From: Prorocentrum cordatum
Taxonomy: Eukaryota; Sar; Dinophyceae; Prorocentrales; Prorocentraceae
Direction: 5' to 3'
Length of the DNA stretch: 64,000 nucleotides
Assembly: GCA_963575745.1 (NCBI GenBank)
Contig: CAUYUJ010019604.1
Coordinates: 544,776-608,775, forward strand
Below, piece by piece: positions 1 to 12,000 of this stretch. The position numbers and the translations under genes are program-made. The notes under the pieces are model-generated. The model was not told the DNA's origin. It saw nothing but the letters and a program-made list of their open reading frames with translations, and did not search any database. Positions within the stretch are counted from its first letter, which is position 1. The number at the start of each line of letters is the position of its first letter.

Positions 1-2
1 CC

Positions 3-3000
3 CCCACCGAGGCTGAAAAGGTCATCGTCCTGCTCATCAGCGTCTTGAAAAGGAACGGCGTTGTCATGTGGGTGGGTTAACGCACTCAATGGCGGGGTCG
101 GGGGCGCCGTGCGGGTGCCCGCCGGGGCAGGGTTGGCGCTGGCTGACTCGTCGCCCAGGAAGTCCAAACCTCCACCAAAGCCGAACGGGTCGTCCTCCTG
201 TTCGTCGAATAACACCCGTTGGGCCTCGGCCCAGAGATCGTCGGGGTTTTGTGGGATGTCTGGTCCAGCCGCGGGTGGAGCCTGGTCAGACAACAGGGGA
301 TTTGGTTCCATTTTGTTTAGTTCTGCAGCAGTGAACCCAGCCCTGCGGTGTGGGAGAGGAAGTGTACGATGTCTCCGCTCATAGATGGCAACGGCGACTC
401 CATGGAGCACGGTCGCTTGGCGGTGTCGTGCTTTGGCAGCTTCAACAATGTCGTCTGGAAGGTTATGCGTACGTGCCGCCGCTGTGGCGAGGGCGTCAGC
501 CTGACGATTGAACTCCTCCGCGATGGGCCCGATGAGCCCGAGGTCGATGCCCGTGTCGCCCTGGTGGCTAGCGACTTTCTCTACGCGGAACATGTTTGGC
601 TTGGCCATGACACATCGGTGGACCTTTTCCCAGAACTCCACGTGCGTGCCCTGCGGAGGTGAGTGTCCGTCGATGATCCTTTGGAAGCCGTCGACCACCG
701 CCTGGTTGTCCACGAAGACGTGTACGGGCCGTTCAGCACATGCCGTGAGGTGGACAATGGCGAGGGTCTCCGCAAGCTGTGCGTTCTGCGTGATGCCGTG
801 AACGCGCGCACTGTAGTTCATGCGGTGGTCGATGCCGTAGTAGACGCCGTAGCCCGCTCTTGCAAGCAAAGGGATGGCTTGGTTGGTGCATGCACCGTCC
901 GTGGCAGCGTAGACCCATGTCCAACCAGTGTCGTGGTCGAGGTAAGTGGTGTAGGAGTCCTGGGCTGAAGCCGCAGGATCTCCCTCAGGCGGGGGCCGCG
1001 GTATGGGTTGAGGTAGCGGGTCCCTCGCGAGGTCGGCTTGCAGATCGAGGAGGGCTGGGTCCTCATCGAAGAGCCCGCAATGTCTTGTGTGCGGAGGAAG
1101 ACGGGCCCACTGCTCGTCACTGATGAGGGTGGTGAGAGGGACTCTTTCACGGGCCCAGCACTTGCAGTCACGCACAGTGTGCTCCTGAGTTTCCTCTTCC
1201 TCATCACAGTAACGGCAAATAGGGCTGGGATCAGCGGACGTATTTGATCGAGAACGTCGCTGTTGGGTGTGGTCCCCGCCCGACAGGTAGTTTAAGAGGA
1301 GCGCCAGCTGCCATGCGTTGCATTTGGCAGCTCCTTTGGTGCGGGCGAGCCACGTGCTGGCGAAAAGGTCGAGGCCCTGTCTGACCGAAGCAAGGTGACC
1401 AAGGTCATGACGCCGTGGCTTGATTTTTCTCAGAAAGGCTCTGCGTTGCGAGGCGCGCAGCATGTGAAGGAAGGCGTTTTGGGGAAGGTTCAGCCAACTG
1501 ATCTGACAGCCCCAGTCGTCGTACATGGTGCCAAATGTGGGCCAAGTCCAACGGAGCTGCTGGAGCGTCTGAACAAGTCGTCCAACAGGTCCTCCGCCAA
1601 AAAGGGTCTGGACATGGTGTTGGAGATCCCTGACGAGGCCGCAGAGAGTGGCGTCGCGGTTGACCTGTCGCCGCAGGCACAGGAAGACTTCACGCTGCAT
1701 AATGGCGTCAATCTCCAGGGCGTGCCCTGGGACGCACACGGCCATGAGAGTCCAAAACTCGACCCACCTGTTTCCCTTGGGGCGGATAGCCGCCTTAAGG
1801 GCATGGTTGTAGGCAGTTTTGACGGGGCCTGATGGGGCTTGGATGTCAGTGCCCGTGGTACAGACGCTGGCAGCAAGGGAGCGGGCGTGCCGCGCCTTAA
1901 TACGCATCGGAGATGGGAGCTTGCCAATACGCGGCAGGCGACTAGTCGCCCTGCGAACACGGGCGTCAGCGGTGGCCGTGAGGTTGAGCGCGGCTGGAGC
2001 CGGCGCTGCCTCGGCGTTGATGTAACTTCCGACGAGCTTGAAGGAGTCGACCACGCGTAAGGGCCGTTCCGCCAAGGTGAGCTGGGTAACGGCGGTGTGA
2101 AGCTCGTCAGTAAGCGCCCACCCCGCCACTTTTCCAGGATGAATGCGTTGACCAGAAAATCGATCAAACTTGGCGGTTTCATCAAGAGATTTCTGCAACT
2201 CGGGCGCGGTGTGGGTAGTGGAGTTGCTGTCGTCAACAAAGGTAGTGCTGAGTGACCGCGGCACGTAACGATGCTGTCTCTTGGTCCAGACGCACATGAG
2301 CAGCTTAATGTCGTCCAGGGACCAAGAGCTTCCCTGGAGGTGACCGTTTGTCCTGGCCAGTTCCTTAGAGTACGCACCGTTCATGCGGATGTAACGTTTG
2401 TGGCGCCTGTAGAAGTTTCTGCGGACAGTAACGATGTCTTGGGGACACCCCGCGTGAAGCGCGAGGTTAAGGCATATGTCCGTGATGAGATAGTCGAAAC
2501 ACTTCTGACGGTCCAGGGCAGCTCCAGCCAAGGGAAGGAGAAGGGCTCTGGCGTGTTCGATGCGAAGGGCGAGAGAAGTGCTGACGTCCCCAATGGTAGC
2601 TTTGGGAACAGCGCCAAAACTCGTGGCGTGGGTCCATCCTTTCCGCCAGTCCGTGAGGCTGCGGTAAGCTGGTGCTTCCCACGCGTACATCCAAACGGAA
2701 AGCACCGAGAGAAGTCGTTGGTCCGTTGGGAGTTCGCCTCGGCCTTTTCGGAGGCACGGGTTTGGGACGTGGAGGAGGGGTTCTGGGATGGTGCCAGTGC
2801 GTTGCATAGCTCGTAGAACGCTGGCGAAGAGGCGAAGAATGTCGTCGGGAAGCTCCTTTGCCTCCTTAGTAGTCCAACCGTCCAGACCCCCCGCGCGTCT
2901 CGGTGAACGGGTGCGAATGAAGTGGATGAGTTGGTCGTCGGTGAGGTGGAAAGGGGTAGCTGGTGATGGCGTAGGCAGCTCCTGTCGGTACTCGTCGTAG

Positions 3001-6000
3001 AAGTCGGCCCACGTCGGCATGGCTTCGGCATCATGTCCCGCACGTGCGCGGTACCTGCCCAAGATGGGCTCCCAGGTGTCGACCATGAGCTTCAGCATGT
3101 CCTTGATGTTAGCAACAATGGCGTTGGCAGGGAGGATGTCGGGGACTTGCGCAGGTGGTGGTTCACGGGTGTGGTCTTCGTCGCTGTCCGTGTCGGGCGA
3201 ACTACCGTCGCCGGGGCTGAAGCCGCCAGCTTCGGTGTCAGCGTCGCTGTCGTCCGTGCAAGCTTCGTCAGGTTTGAAGGCGTTGGTGTCGCAGTGGAGT
3301 TGCGTATCGTCAGGAGTGGTAGGCGTGCGGAGATACGCCGTGGGCGAGCTATCAGCAGCTCGTGCGTATATGGCCGCCTTTCGCCCGCTTGGCTCACGGA
3401 CGCCCTCGGCCCATATCCTGATGCGTTCCGCCTTGGCACGGTTCGCGCGTCGCGCCAGCTCTAAGTCGAGATGTTGGATCAAAACGTCAAGGTGCTCCCC
3501 GTGCGGCACTGGCTCGTCTGGGGCCCAGGCCTCGGGGAATTCCAGGAGAACCGTGGGGCGCAGCTTGTGGCATAAGAGGCGGGCCGCGGCCCACGTGCAG
3601 TCGATGCGCTGCGCGAGGTACGGCGGGATAGCACGGCAATCAAGATGGTGGTGCTGTCCGATGAAACGGAGCTCGCAGAGTTGCCGATGGAGCTTGCGCA
3701 GTCGGTTCATGTGAATCGTGGAAGCTCCGTAGGTGGGGAACGCGCGGGGGACAACCGGTCGATCCTCGAACGTAGGCGTGAGCCCGTGCATGGTGGGGGG
3801 CTTCTTTTTTGGTTGGTGGGGCGGTGGAGGTGGCAGATCGCGTAGACGGGTGAGATGGTACTCATGACTGGCCTCGTTAGCCAGGGTGAACATGCGCTCC
3901 ACGTCGTCTCGTGCGTCGGCCTGCTCCATGCGGTCCTGGTACCGCCCAGCGATGAGGGTCCCAAGTGCTTGCAGCTCGTGCCCCTCATGAACTCCATCAT
4001 CGGGCGGGTAGGGCGTAGGGGCAAGAAGACGTCGGGCCGTATGGTCGAGGCGACTGAGGTCAAGCGTGACCTGCAGGCCAACGTGAGACTTCGCAGGCAA
4101 GTCGCGAAGGTAGCAGAAGTCGGTGACAAGGGATCGCGCCGCCTGGTTGGCAATGATATAATCGATGCGCGAAGTGCGGGGGCACTTGGTGACGCGGTCC
4201 CAATCAGGGATATTGCCATAGGTGTGCATGGTGTGGTCTGGTGTGCCCTCAGCAACGTTGGACCATCCGTGCTGCAACATGTGCAGAAGGTGTGGATTGT
4301 CGTCAATGTTCGTGTTGGCGTCCATGCAGATGAAGTAGGGTGCTGAGCCGACCCTAGCGGCGGCACAGTCAGCGAGCCGAAAGAGAGCTGTGCTGTCTCC
4401 TCCAGCAATCCCGTAAAGGCTCGCTATGTAGATCCCCGCGGGCCCATGATTATTTCGTCGCCGCCTACGGCGGTGTTGAGTGCAGAGTGGGAGAAAGACC
4501 TCATGCCATCTTTTCTTGGCCTTGAGGGCGGCGATACAGGGCGCATTGTCGTCGACAGTGGAGTCGACGATGGCATCCTTAGAGAGAATGGCGACCCCTC
4601 CCGAGGCGCCAGTGTTGCCCACAACGGTGTGATCAGTGCCGCCGTGGGCAGCTCTGCGCTGGGCTCGCGCCAGATCAAGGTCAGGCCCAAGACTGGCGTG
4701 GTATCCACCGTGGAGAGGATTGGCGGCACTGGTGGCGATGGCTTGCCTAGTCGGCTTGGCATGTCGGGTCTCCTGCAGTGCTATGACAGCGGCGTTGTGG
4801 TCGACACCAAGGGCGGTGATGGTTGGCCAGTTCGCTGAGAGGCTGGTGATGTTAAGGCTGACGAGGTGTATGGAGCGACCTGGCCCGTCTCCATCGGTGG
4901 AACTGGGGTTTGCGCGCCCCGCACGGTGAAGGTCAGCTTGACCCTCGCCCCAGTAGGAGGCTTGGCCACAGTAGGAGCTCATGGCGTTGCTATGGATTAG
5001 CTTGAACGGGGCTGAAGCCGCCGTCAGGCCAAACATGTAGGCGGGACACGGTCGGCACTGCGCCAGGGGGGGTTCATAAATCTTAGTAAACATGTCACGA
5101 AAATTCCTCCTCACTCCTGTACTGTAGCGGACGAGGGGAGGAGAAGTGAGACGGCAGCAGTGGGTGAGGGAGGCGACTCCTCGATCCATCCTGCCGAACA
5201 CAAAGACAAAAACGAGACAGCGGCGGCGGCCAGGCGCGGCGGCGGCACAACGCACGCGCATGTACTGCGCACGCGCCACCGCTGGTCCCTCCTGCGGTGA
5301 CACGCCCGCCCCGTCAGTGTCTTGATGAGCAGCATCTGGTGGAACGGCTCCAGCAGCACGATCGGAGGCCTGACGCTGGGCCTCGTCCATGCCCGCTGCC
5401 GTGAGGCCCACGTTGCGGACAGGGCTGATTCCCCGCGGGGCCGCAGCTGCCGCGGCAGCAGCCGAGGTGGCGGGGGCACTGCCCCGACTCTGAGGTGAGA
5501 GCGGTGAGCCCCCGCCAAAACCCGCCACAAGGTTCTTGACACGGTACTTGTTCTTGAACGGGTCGAAGGTTGGCGCCTCGTCGATGGGGACGATCACGCG
5601 GGTGGGCAGCTGCGGCTCGTGGTCCGTGGACGGCGTCGGCTCGAGGTCGACCTGGCTGGGGTCGATGACGCTGGCTCCGAAGCGTGGCACCACTTCGGGG
5701 GGTCGGCCATCGGCCTGAGTCTCGCGAGGCGGCGAGCTCGTGGAGCTCCCTGGGGCCTTGCGTGAACTGTGGCGGCTGCAGGTCCTGCTGCGCGGGACGC
5801 GCCCGCCCGTGTGACGGTCGCGTGGCGAAGTCGCCTGGGCATTAGCGCGCTCAGAATCCGCCCTGCTCGGGGATCGGATCGGCGCCGCGCAGGGTGATGG
5901 GCTGGGCTGGCGAGAGGCGCTTGTGCCGCCTTCCGCCGTGGCTGTGGCCTGGTCGGGGTCGGCCGCGTCTGGGCGGGGGCTGACGTGGTGGGCGCTTCCC

Positions 6001-9000
6001 TCGCTGTGCCTCGGGGAGGCGCTGCGATGCGCCTGGATGCGCGTGAGGACGAGCGGGGTGAGCGGCTGCCTCTCCCGCACAGGTGGGGCAGGTTTGGCCT
6101 GGGCAGGGCGCAGTGCTGCAGCTACGTTTGGCGGGGGCGTGTGCTGGCGCGGTTGCCAAGCGCGCACGTTCGCATCGCGCCATCCTTCGGGGCGCCCAGC
6201 CCTGCCACGGTTTGTTGCAGCCCCCTGGGCTGAAGCCGCAGGGGTTATCACTGCAGGCTGGTTGCTGGAGGGGCCCTCATGTCGGCCTGAGTAAAGGCCC
6301 CAGGCGCGCGTGGACCCTGGGACTGGCGAGGTGGCCCTTAGGGGATGTAGGGGTGCACGCGAGTAGCCGCTGGTCGCTGGGTGAACCCTGGCGTTGGGGG
6401 GTTGGCCGTAGCTGGAGGCGGCTGCTCCAGCAGCCGCAGGCATGGCACCTATGGGACCACGGTGGTAGGCGGCAACCCCGTCGTAGGCCGTGTTACCGCC
6501 TATCGGGACTCGCGCAGGGGAGCGGTAGCGTGGTGCGCCCTGCTGTCCTGCGTCACGTTGGTCCCGCTGTTGGATGCGCTGCTGGTGCTGTTGGTGACGC
6601 TGCCAGTCGGCTCTCGAGAGGGGACGGGTGTCGGGGAGGATGGTGGGCACGTCGGGCCGCTGCCAGCCCCGATAGACGTGCTCGAAGGCGTGGTCAGGGT
6701 AGGTCCCCCCTACGGGTGAGTATCGTCGCACATGCTCCGTGTAGTCGATGTTCTGCGGCTCTGAGATCGCCGTAATGTTGATGGCCCGCTGGTGCGCTGG
6801 TCCATAGAGGCAGAAACTACCACGGTTGCTGCGGTCGTGGTTTAGCTCAGCTTCGGTCGTGGCACGGCTCACCATGGCGTCACAGAGTCGCATATCGTAG
6901 TCGAGAGCTTGGGGCCCAGGACCACCCTCGGCGTCCCAGTACAGTACCACATCTCGCCAGCGGGTGCGGGTCATGTGGGTGCGCTCGGCGATCAACTCGC
7001 AGACGGTCCTGACCGTGACACGATCCCTGTACATGTTGGTAATGGCTAGGGAGAAGGGTCGGCGGACCGTCTTGTTGAAGGTGAGTTCCTCCTTGAGGGC
7101 CTGATGGGGGCTGAAGAGCACGTAGCCTTCCCTCCAAAGCGGTTGGTCGGGGGAAGGTTCTTCGGGCATCCCCGTTCCTGTGAATCCAGGTGGCCGCGTT
7201 GTGCCGTCAGGCAATCCCTGCCTGGGGACGCGCCGCGGCTGTGGTGGGAGGTACCATTGGCCCTGGTAGCCTGCTTGCCCTGGTTGTGGAGGTTCTCCCC
7301 CGGGGCCTGAAGGCGCTCGGGGGGGTTCCTTGAGGTCGTGGAGGGCTGGCGCGTTGCCGAATTGGCGGGCAAGGATGTGCGGCGGCATCCCTGTGGCACG
7401 GACGTCGAGCTGGTTGTGTGGCCTGGGAGGGTGGGGACACCTGCTGGACAGGCAGCATGTGTCGGAGTCCCTCTTATTGGTGCTGTATGCACACGTCCAA
7501 CTGTTGCACGAGTAGTCCGTGGACCAGTCCATAAGTGTACGCAGTCCGCTGCGGCCGCAGTCTGGGCACGTTGGTTGGCCCGAGGTGCCAAGCTGTGTGT
7601 TGCGGCGAGCCGCGCAATATTGGCAGCATTGGAATCGACACTGTAGGCAAGACCAGCGTCCTGGTAAAGGCGGTAGCGCATGCTCGTTTGTGCCTGGGTC
7701 GTCTGGGTGGGGTCTCGGGCGATCCCACAAGGGCCAGACGTCGGCAAACCAGGATTGGCCTGTAGTGCGGACAACCTCGGCGGGGAGGCGTGCGTCCTCG
7801 GCATGGCACCTGATCCACTGGGGCCCCATATCCGCTGGTACCATGACGGTGCGCCAGGAGTCGTCCCCCTTAACGTGGACTTGGGTCGGTGCCCAGAGCT
7901 TAGTAGTGGTGTCGCCGTGATCATGATGGAGGATGACCCAGCCGTCACGCCCGTCCACCGTAGGGTCAATGACGCGGTAGCCCATGACTGTCGTCCCCCA
8001 CGGTAAGTAGGCGCCATCGTGGTGATCACCAGGGTCGAGCCAGACCTCGATGCCAGGGGCGTTGACACGGGACCGCACATCACGCACGTGGTAGGCGAGG
8101 ACGTGGTAGGCAGTCGGCTCCTCCTCCGTCACAATGTGCTCCCACGTCTCGATGCCGCTGTTGTCGGAGGTGGAGTTCCCGTCGCTCTGTCGTGACGAGC
8201 GAGAGGCAGATCGTCGCGCACGGGCGCGGCCTCGGGCGAGGGCGGCGGCCGCGCTGATGAGGGATGGCGTACGGCGTTCGTCGACTCCAGATGACGTCGA
8301 TGAGGGGTCTGGACTGTGGGCTAAGGCTGTGCCTGACTTGTGCGTGCGTGGTGGGTCCGTCGCGGCCCCAGGGCTGGAGCCGCTGGGGCGCGACCCGTGT
8401 GCGTCAGGGTGCCCCCGCACGGGGACAGCTTGCAAGCCCGTGTACACCAGGTCGATGAGTGGTTTCGGGTCCAGCTGGAGTATGTGGAGCGAGACGCGTG
8501 GTCGAGGCTGATTAGGGTCGTCCCTGGTGGCTGCTTCCGTGTCGTAGTGCTGTTTGGCCCATGCTCGCGCCGCTTCTGGCGAGTATAGCGCCTGCGGTGG
8601 TGGCCATGCTGCCGCGATGGTTGATCTGCGCCTGGTGCTAGCTTCCTGGTCGTGAGCTTCAGCCGCCTCACGGAGATCTGGATGATCGTAGCCAGCAATG
8701 TGGAGGGCGTGCGCGCAGTCACCCATGCCATAGGCGTGTGGAAGGGCACGGCACCTGGAAGCAGCTTCTGTGGGGGCACACCAGTCCATGCGGATGAGGA
8801 GGCTCAGGACCCGAGGGTAAATGAGGCGCGCTCCGTGAGCCTCCCCTTTCACGTAGTTGTGCCTGTTTTCCCCGCGCGGTGGTTGGGTGGCTTCGCACAT
8901 CCAGAGTGCGATGGGTCCCCACGCGAGGGTGTCGTCTTCGAGACTGTAGGGCGGGTGGGGCGGTATCGCGTACCACGCGGCCAGCGAAGGGTGCACGCTC

Positions 9001-12000
9001 ACGTACGTGCGGCCAACGTTGGTGCCAGTTCGACCCTTCGTTTCACGGCGGGGGCCTGGCAAGAGGTGCCCTCCACAGGCAGCAAGACGGGCCGCAAGGT
9101 CGCCGCGGGTCCCATGCCAGAAAACAGTGGGCGCGTCGGTGGTGGGTTGACGGAGGTCCCACGTGAGGTATGGGAAAATTGTCTCGCCCGAGTTGCCGCC
9201 CGAGTCTTCCAGCACCCAAGTGAGGCGGTTCGGTGGCCTCTGCATGATGTCCGTCCACGGCCCCAGCGCTTGGAGTGTTGGGTCGTGAGTGAATCGAGGG
9301 TGGTCGTGGAGTCGTAGAGCGTCTTTGATGTCCTCAGTGGACACGCCACTGTTCCCTAGCGCGAAGCCGTTTTGGTACAGGGCGTTAAGTATGCTCTTCG
9401 GCGGCTCGGGGACCGCTGGGTCACGCTGGATGGTGTTGCGTGAGTTGCGTGTCGGTGGCTTGAGGGCAGTGTAAGGCGTACCAGGGCCTGAAGGCGCCTG
9501 GGGCCTGTCAGGTGATGCATAGCGTGCTCGCCGTCGCGGTGGTTGGGTGTCCGCGTCGGGGGAGGAACCACGAGCGTCAGCATGTCGGAAGATGGACCAC
9601 GGGCTGCCATGGGTGCGTTCTCTCGTTTCCCTTGGCTCGGTGTCGCTACCGTGTGCTGTGGCATCCTCGTTGGTCGGTAGGTTACCGAATGTCGTGCCGT
9701 TCTTGGAGCCGTCTCGTGGCGTCGGGCTGGTCGATCTTGGTGTGACAGACGAGGCTCGCGATACGGCGGCTGTGACTTCTGCGATGGCGGCGGTGGTGGC
9801 GGTGGTGACGTCGGCGACTGCGGCGGCAACGGCTGCGGCGTAGTGTTCCTGTAGCAGCGGATGTCGGAGTGCGTGCACCTGCTGGTCGTCGTGTTCGTCG
9901 GCGAGCGTGCACGGCATTTTGTGTGTGGCCTCGTCCTTCGGCTTCCTGCTCGGTTGGCAACAGCGGAGGCACCAGTGGGCAGTGGATGAGTCCAGGGCCC
10001 GCGCACATATGCGGGCGCCTACGTGTCCGACAGCTCCCTGGGCAAGGAGTTTGGCACCGACGAGTAGAAGACCACACACAACTCCACCCGTGGCTATGGC
10101 CCCTAGCTTGCCGCTGGCCCATTTAAGGACGCCCCCGAAGCCGCTCCCGACTGCAGTGGCTCCGCCCGAGACACCATTTCTAAGTTTGTCGCTGGTCCAT
10201 TTGAGAGTGGCCCTCAGTGTGGACGTGACGTAGTATGTCGTTTTGCGTCGGAATATAGTGGACATTGATGGGCCTGGTGCGGTCGCTTGGCGTCGTCGTC
10301 GTTGTCGGTAGCTGGGGTCTCGGCTCGGGGTCGGCAAGTATCCGTCGATCTGGTCCTTGTACGGCATTGCTATCGCGATGGCGTACGTGGCCACCAGGAG
10401 GCAGATGAGGCAGCCACAATGTCGTGATGCCGCTGAGCTGTGCTGGGGCTCGTGGGGACCGCTGGCATCTGGGTGTTCATCATCGATGGGGTCGTTGTCG
10501 ATGTCGGCCTGCCAGTGGTCGATGGCACTGGGGTTGGAGTCAGTCACGTTGTCACCTCCTGCGGTCTGGGGATGTCCAGGTCTAGCCAGTGGTGCAGCGG
10601 GGCTGAAGCCGCCACTGCACGGCCTGGCATGAGCTGGCGAAGCAGTGGAATGGCTAGTCACATCAGCGGCAGTGACGCCTTCAGCGTCGTTAGGCCGCGC
10701 AGAAGGGTCGGCCTGATCTGAGGTGTGGGGCGCACTGCGTTGCCACGGGGCGAGCCCAGAGTGAGGCTCACTGTCGCGGTCACGCTGAGCCGAGTCGCCT
10801 GATGGTATCGTGCCGTCTCGATCCTGGATATCGATGTCGTCCTGGCTATCCTCCGACGCGTGGAACGAGTCCATGGATGTATTGCCGATATCGCTGGCCG
10901 CGATGTGCTGGAGCAGCCATGATACGGGATCTTCTGCGGCCTGATCGGTGCCGTCCGTCGGCGCCGCAGCGAGCTCCGCCTCGACGAGCGGCAGCATGTC
11001 TGGCGGTTGGTGCAGGATAACATCAGCGAGGTACGCCATGGCGTCATGGTCGGGTGGAGGGAGACCTCTTGGCAGCAGAGCATGGGCCCGTGAGAGGTAT
11101 GGCGGCAAAGGTGCCATGAAAGCCTCAGGGCCAACGAGCGTGGCACGAGCGCCCTGGTACTCCAGAAGGAGGCCGAAATAGCGGGTGGCGTACTCGCGGC
11201 TGCTCTGGATCCGAGTGAGGTTGCGGTTGATGCGCTGCCTGTCGGGGCCCGCTCTGTGCCAGATGTCCTCGCACATGTCGACCGCGGTGCGATGACGCAG
11301 GGCGTCGGTGGTGTCCTCGGACGCCTCAAGGAAGAGGTGATCGTACTGTGGCAGATGGAGCGTCGCCAGGATGTACGGGACGCAGTCCTCGAGCCATGCC
11401 CAGAACATGTCCTGGTTATCCTCACCTGGTGCCCACGCCGCAGCACACGGTATGAGCCGGGCGCGGATCATCATCAGGTGCCAGAAAGCAGGGTCTTCCT
11501 CGGGTTCGCCCCTATGTCGCATGGGAGTGGTGGGACCCGTAGGGCAATAGCGGGGCACAGCAGCGGGGCTGAAGCCGCCACTGTGTGCCTGGCCAATACT
11601 GCACGGACTCGCAGCAGCGGTGCCGTTGACGATCGGGTCCGAGATGGTGCAGTGGTCGTACTTGCAGATGCTGTCATCGTAGAGGTGGAAAAGGGACGCA
11701 CGTTCGACGTGCTGCAAAAGAAGCCCACCTCCATGCTGGGGCGCACCGCCTGAAGACGGGTGTGCTCCCGCGAGCGAGGGGGGGGCCAGGCTGAAGGCAA
11801 AGCGCCACATGATGGCGAGGCCTGGCAGGCGGCGCGAGCGATGAGCCAAAAGCTGCATGTCAGCACGCATCTTTAGGTACCCCTGCATGCTCATGTACAT
11901 TGCAACGAACACACCCACAGCAAGATGACAGGTGTCCCTACACCAGGTAGCTTGCTCGTGCTGCTGCCAAAAATGACATGATATAGCAAGGAGGAGGTAC

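Noticed and set aside
1818-1842. Possible further TGAA-type hairpin (GGGGCCTGATGGGGCTT, encodes QAPSGPV)
   Set aside because: Loop is TGAT and the stem is weak; too doubtful to count in the series.
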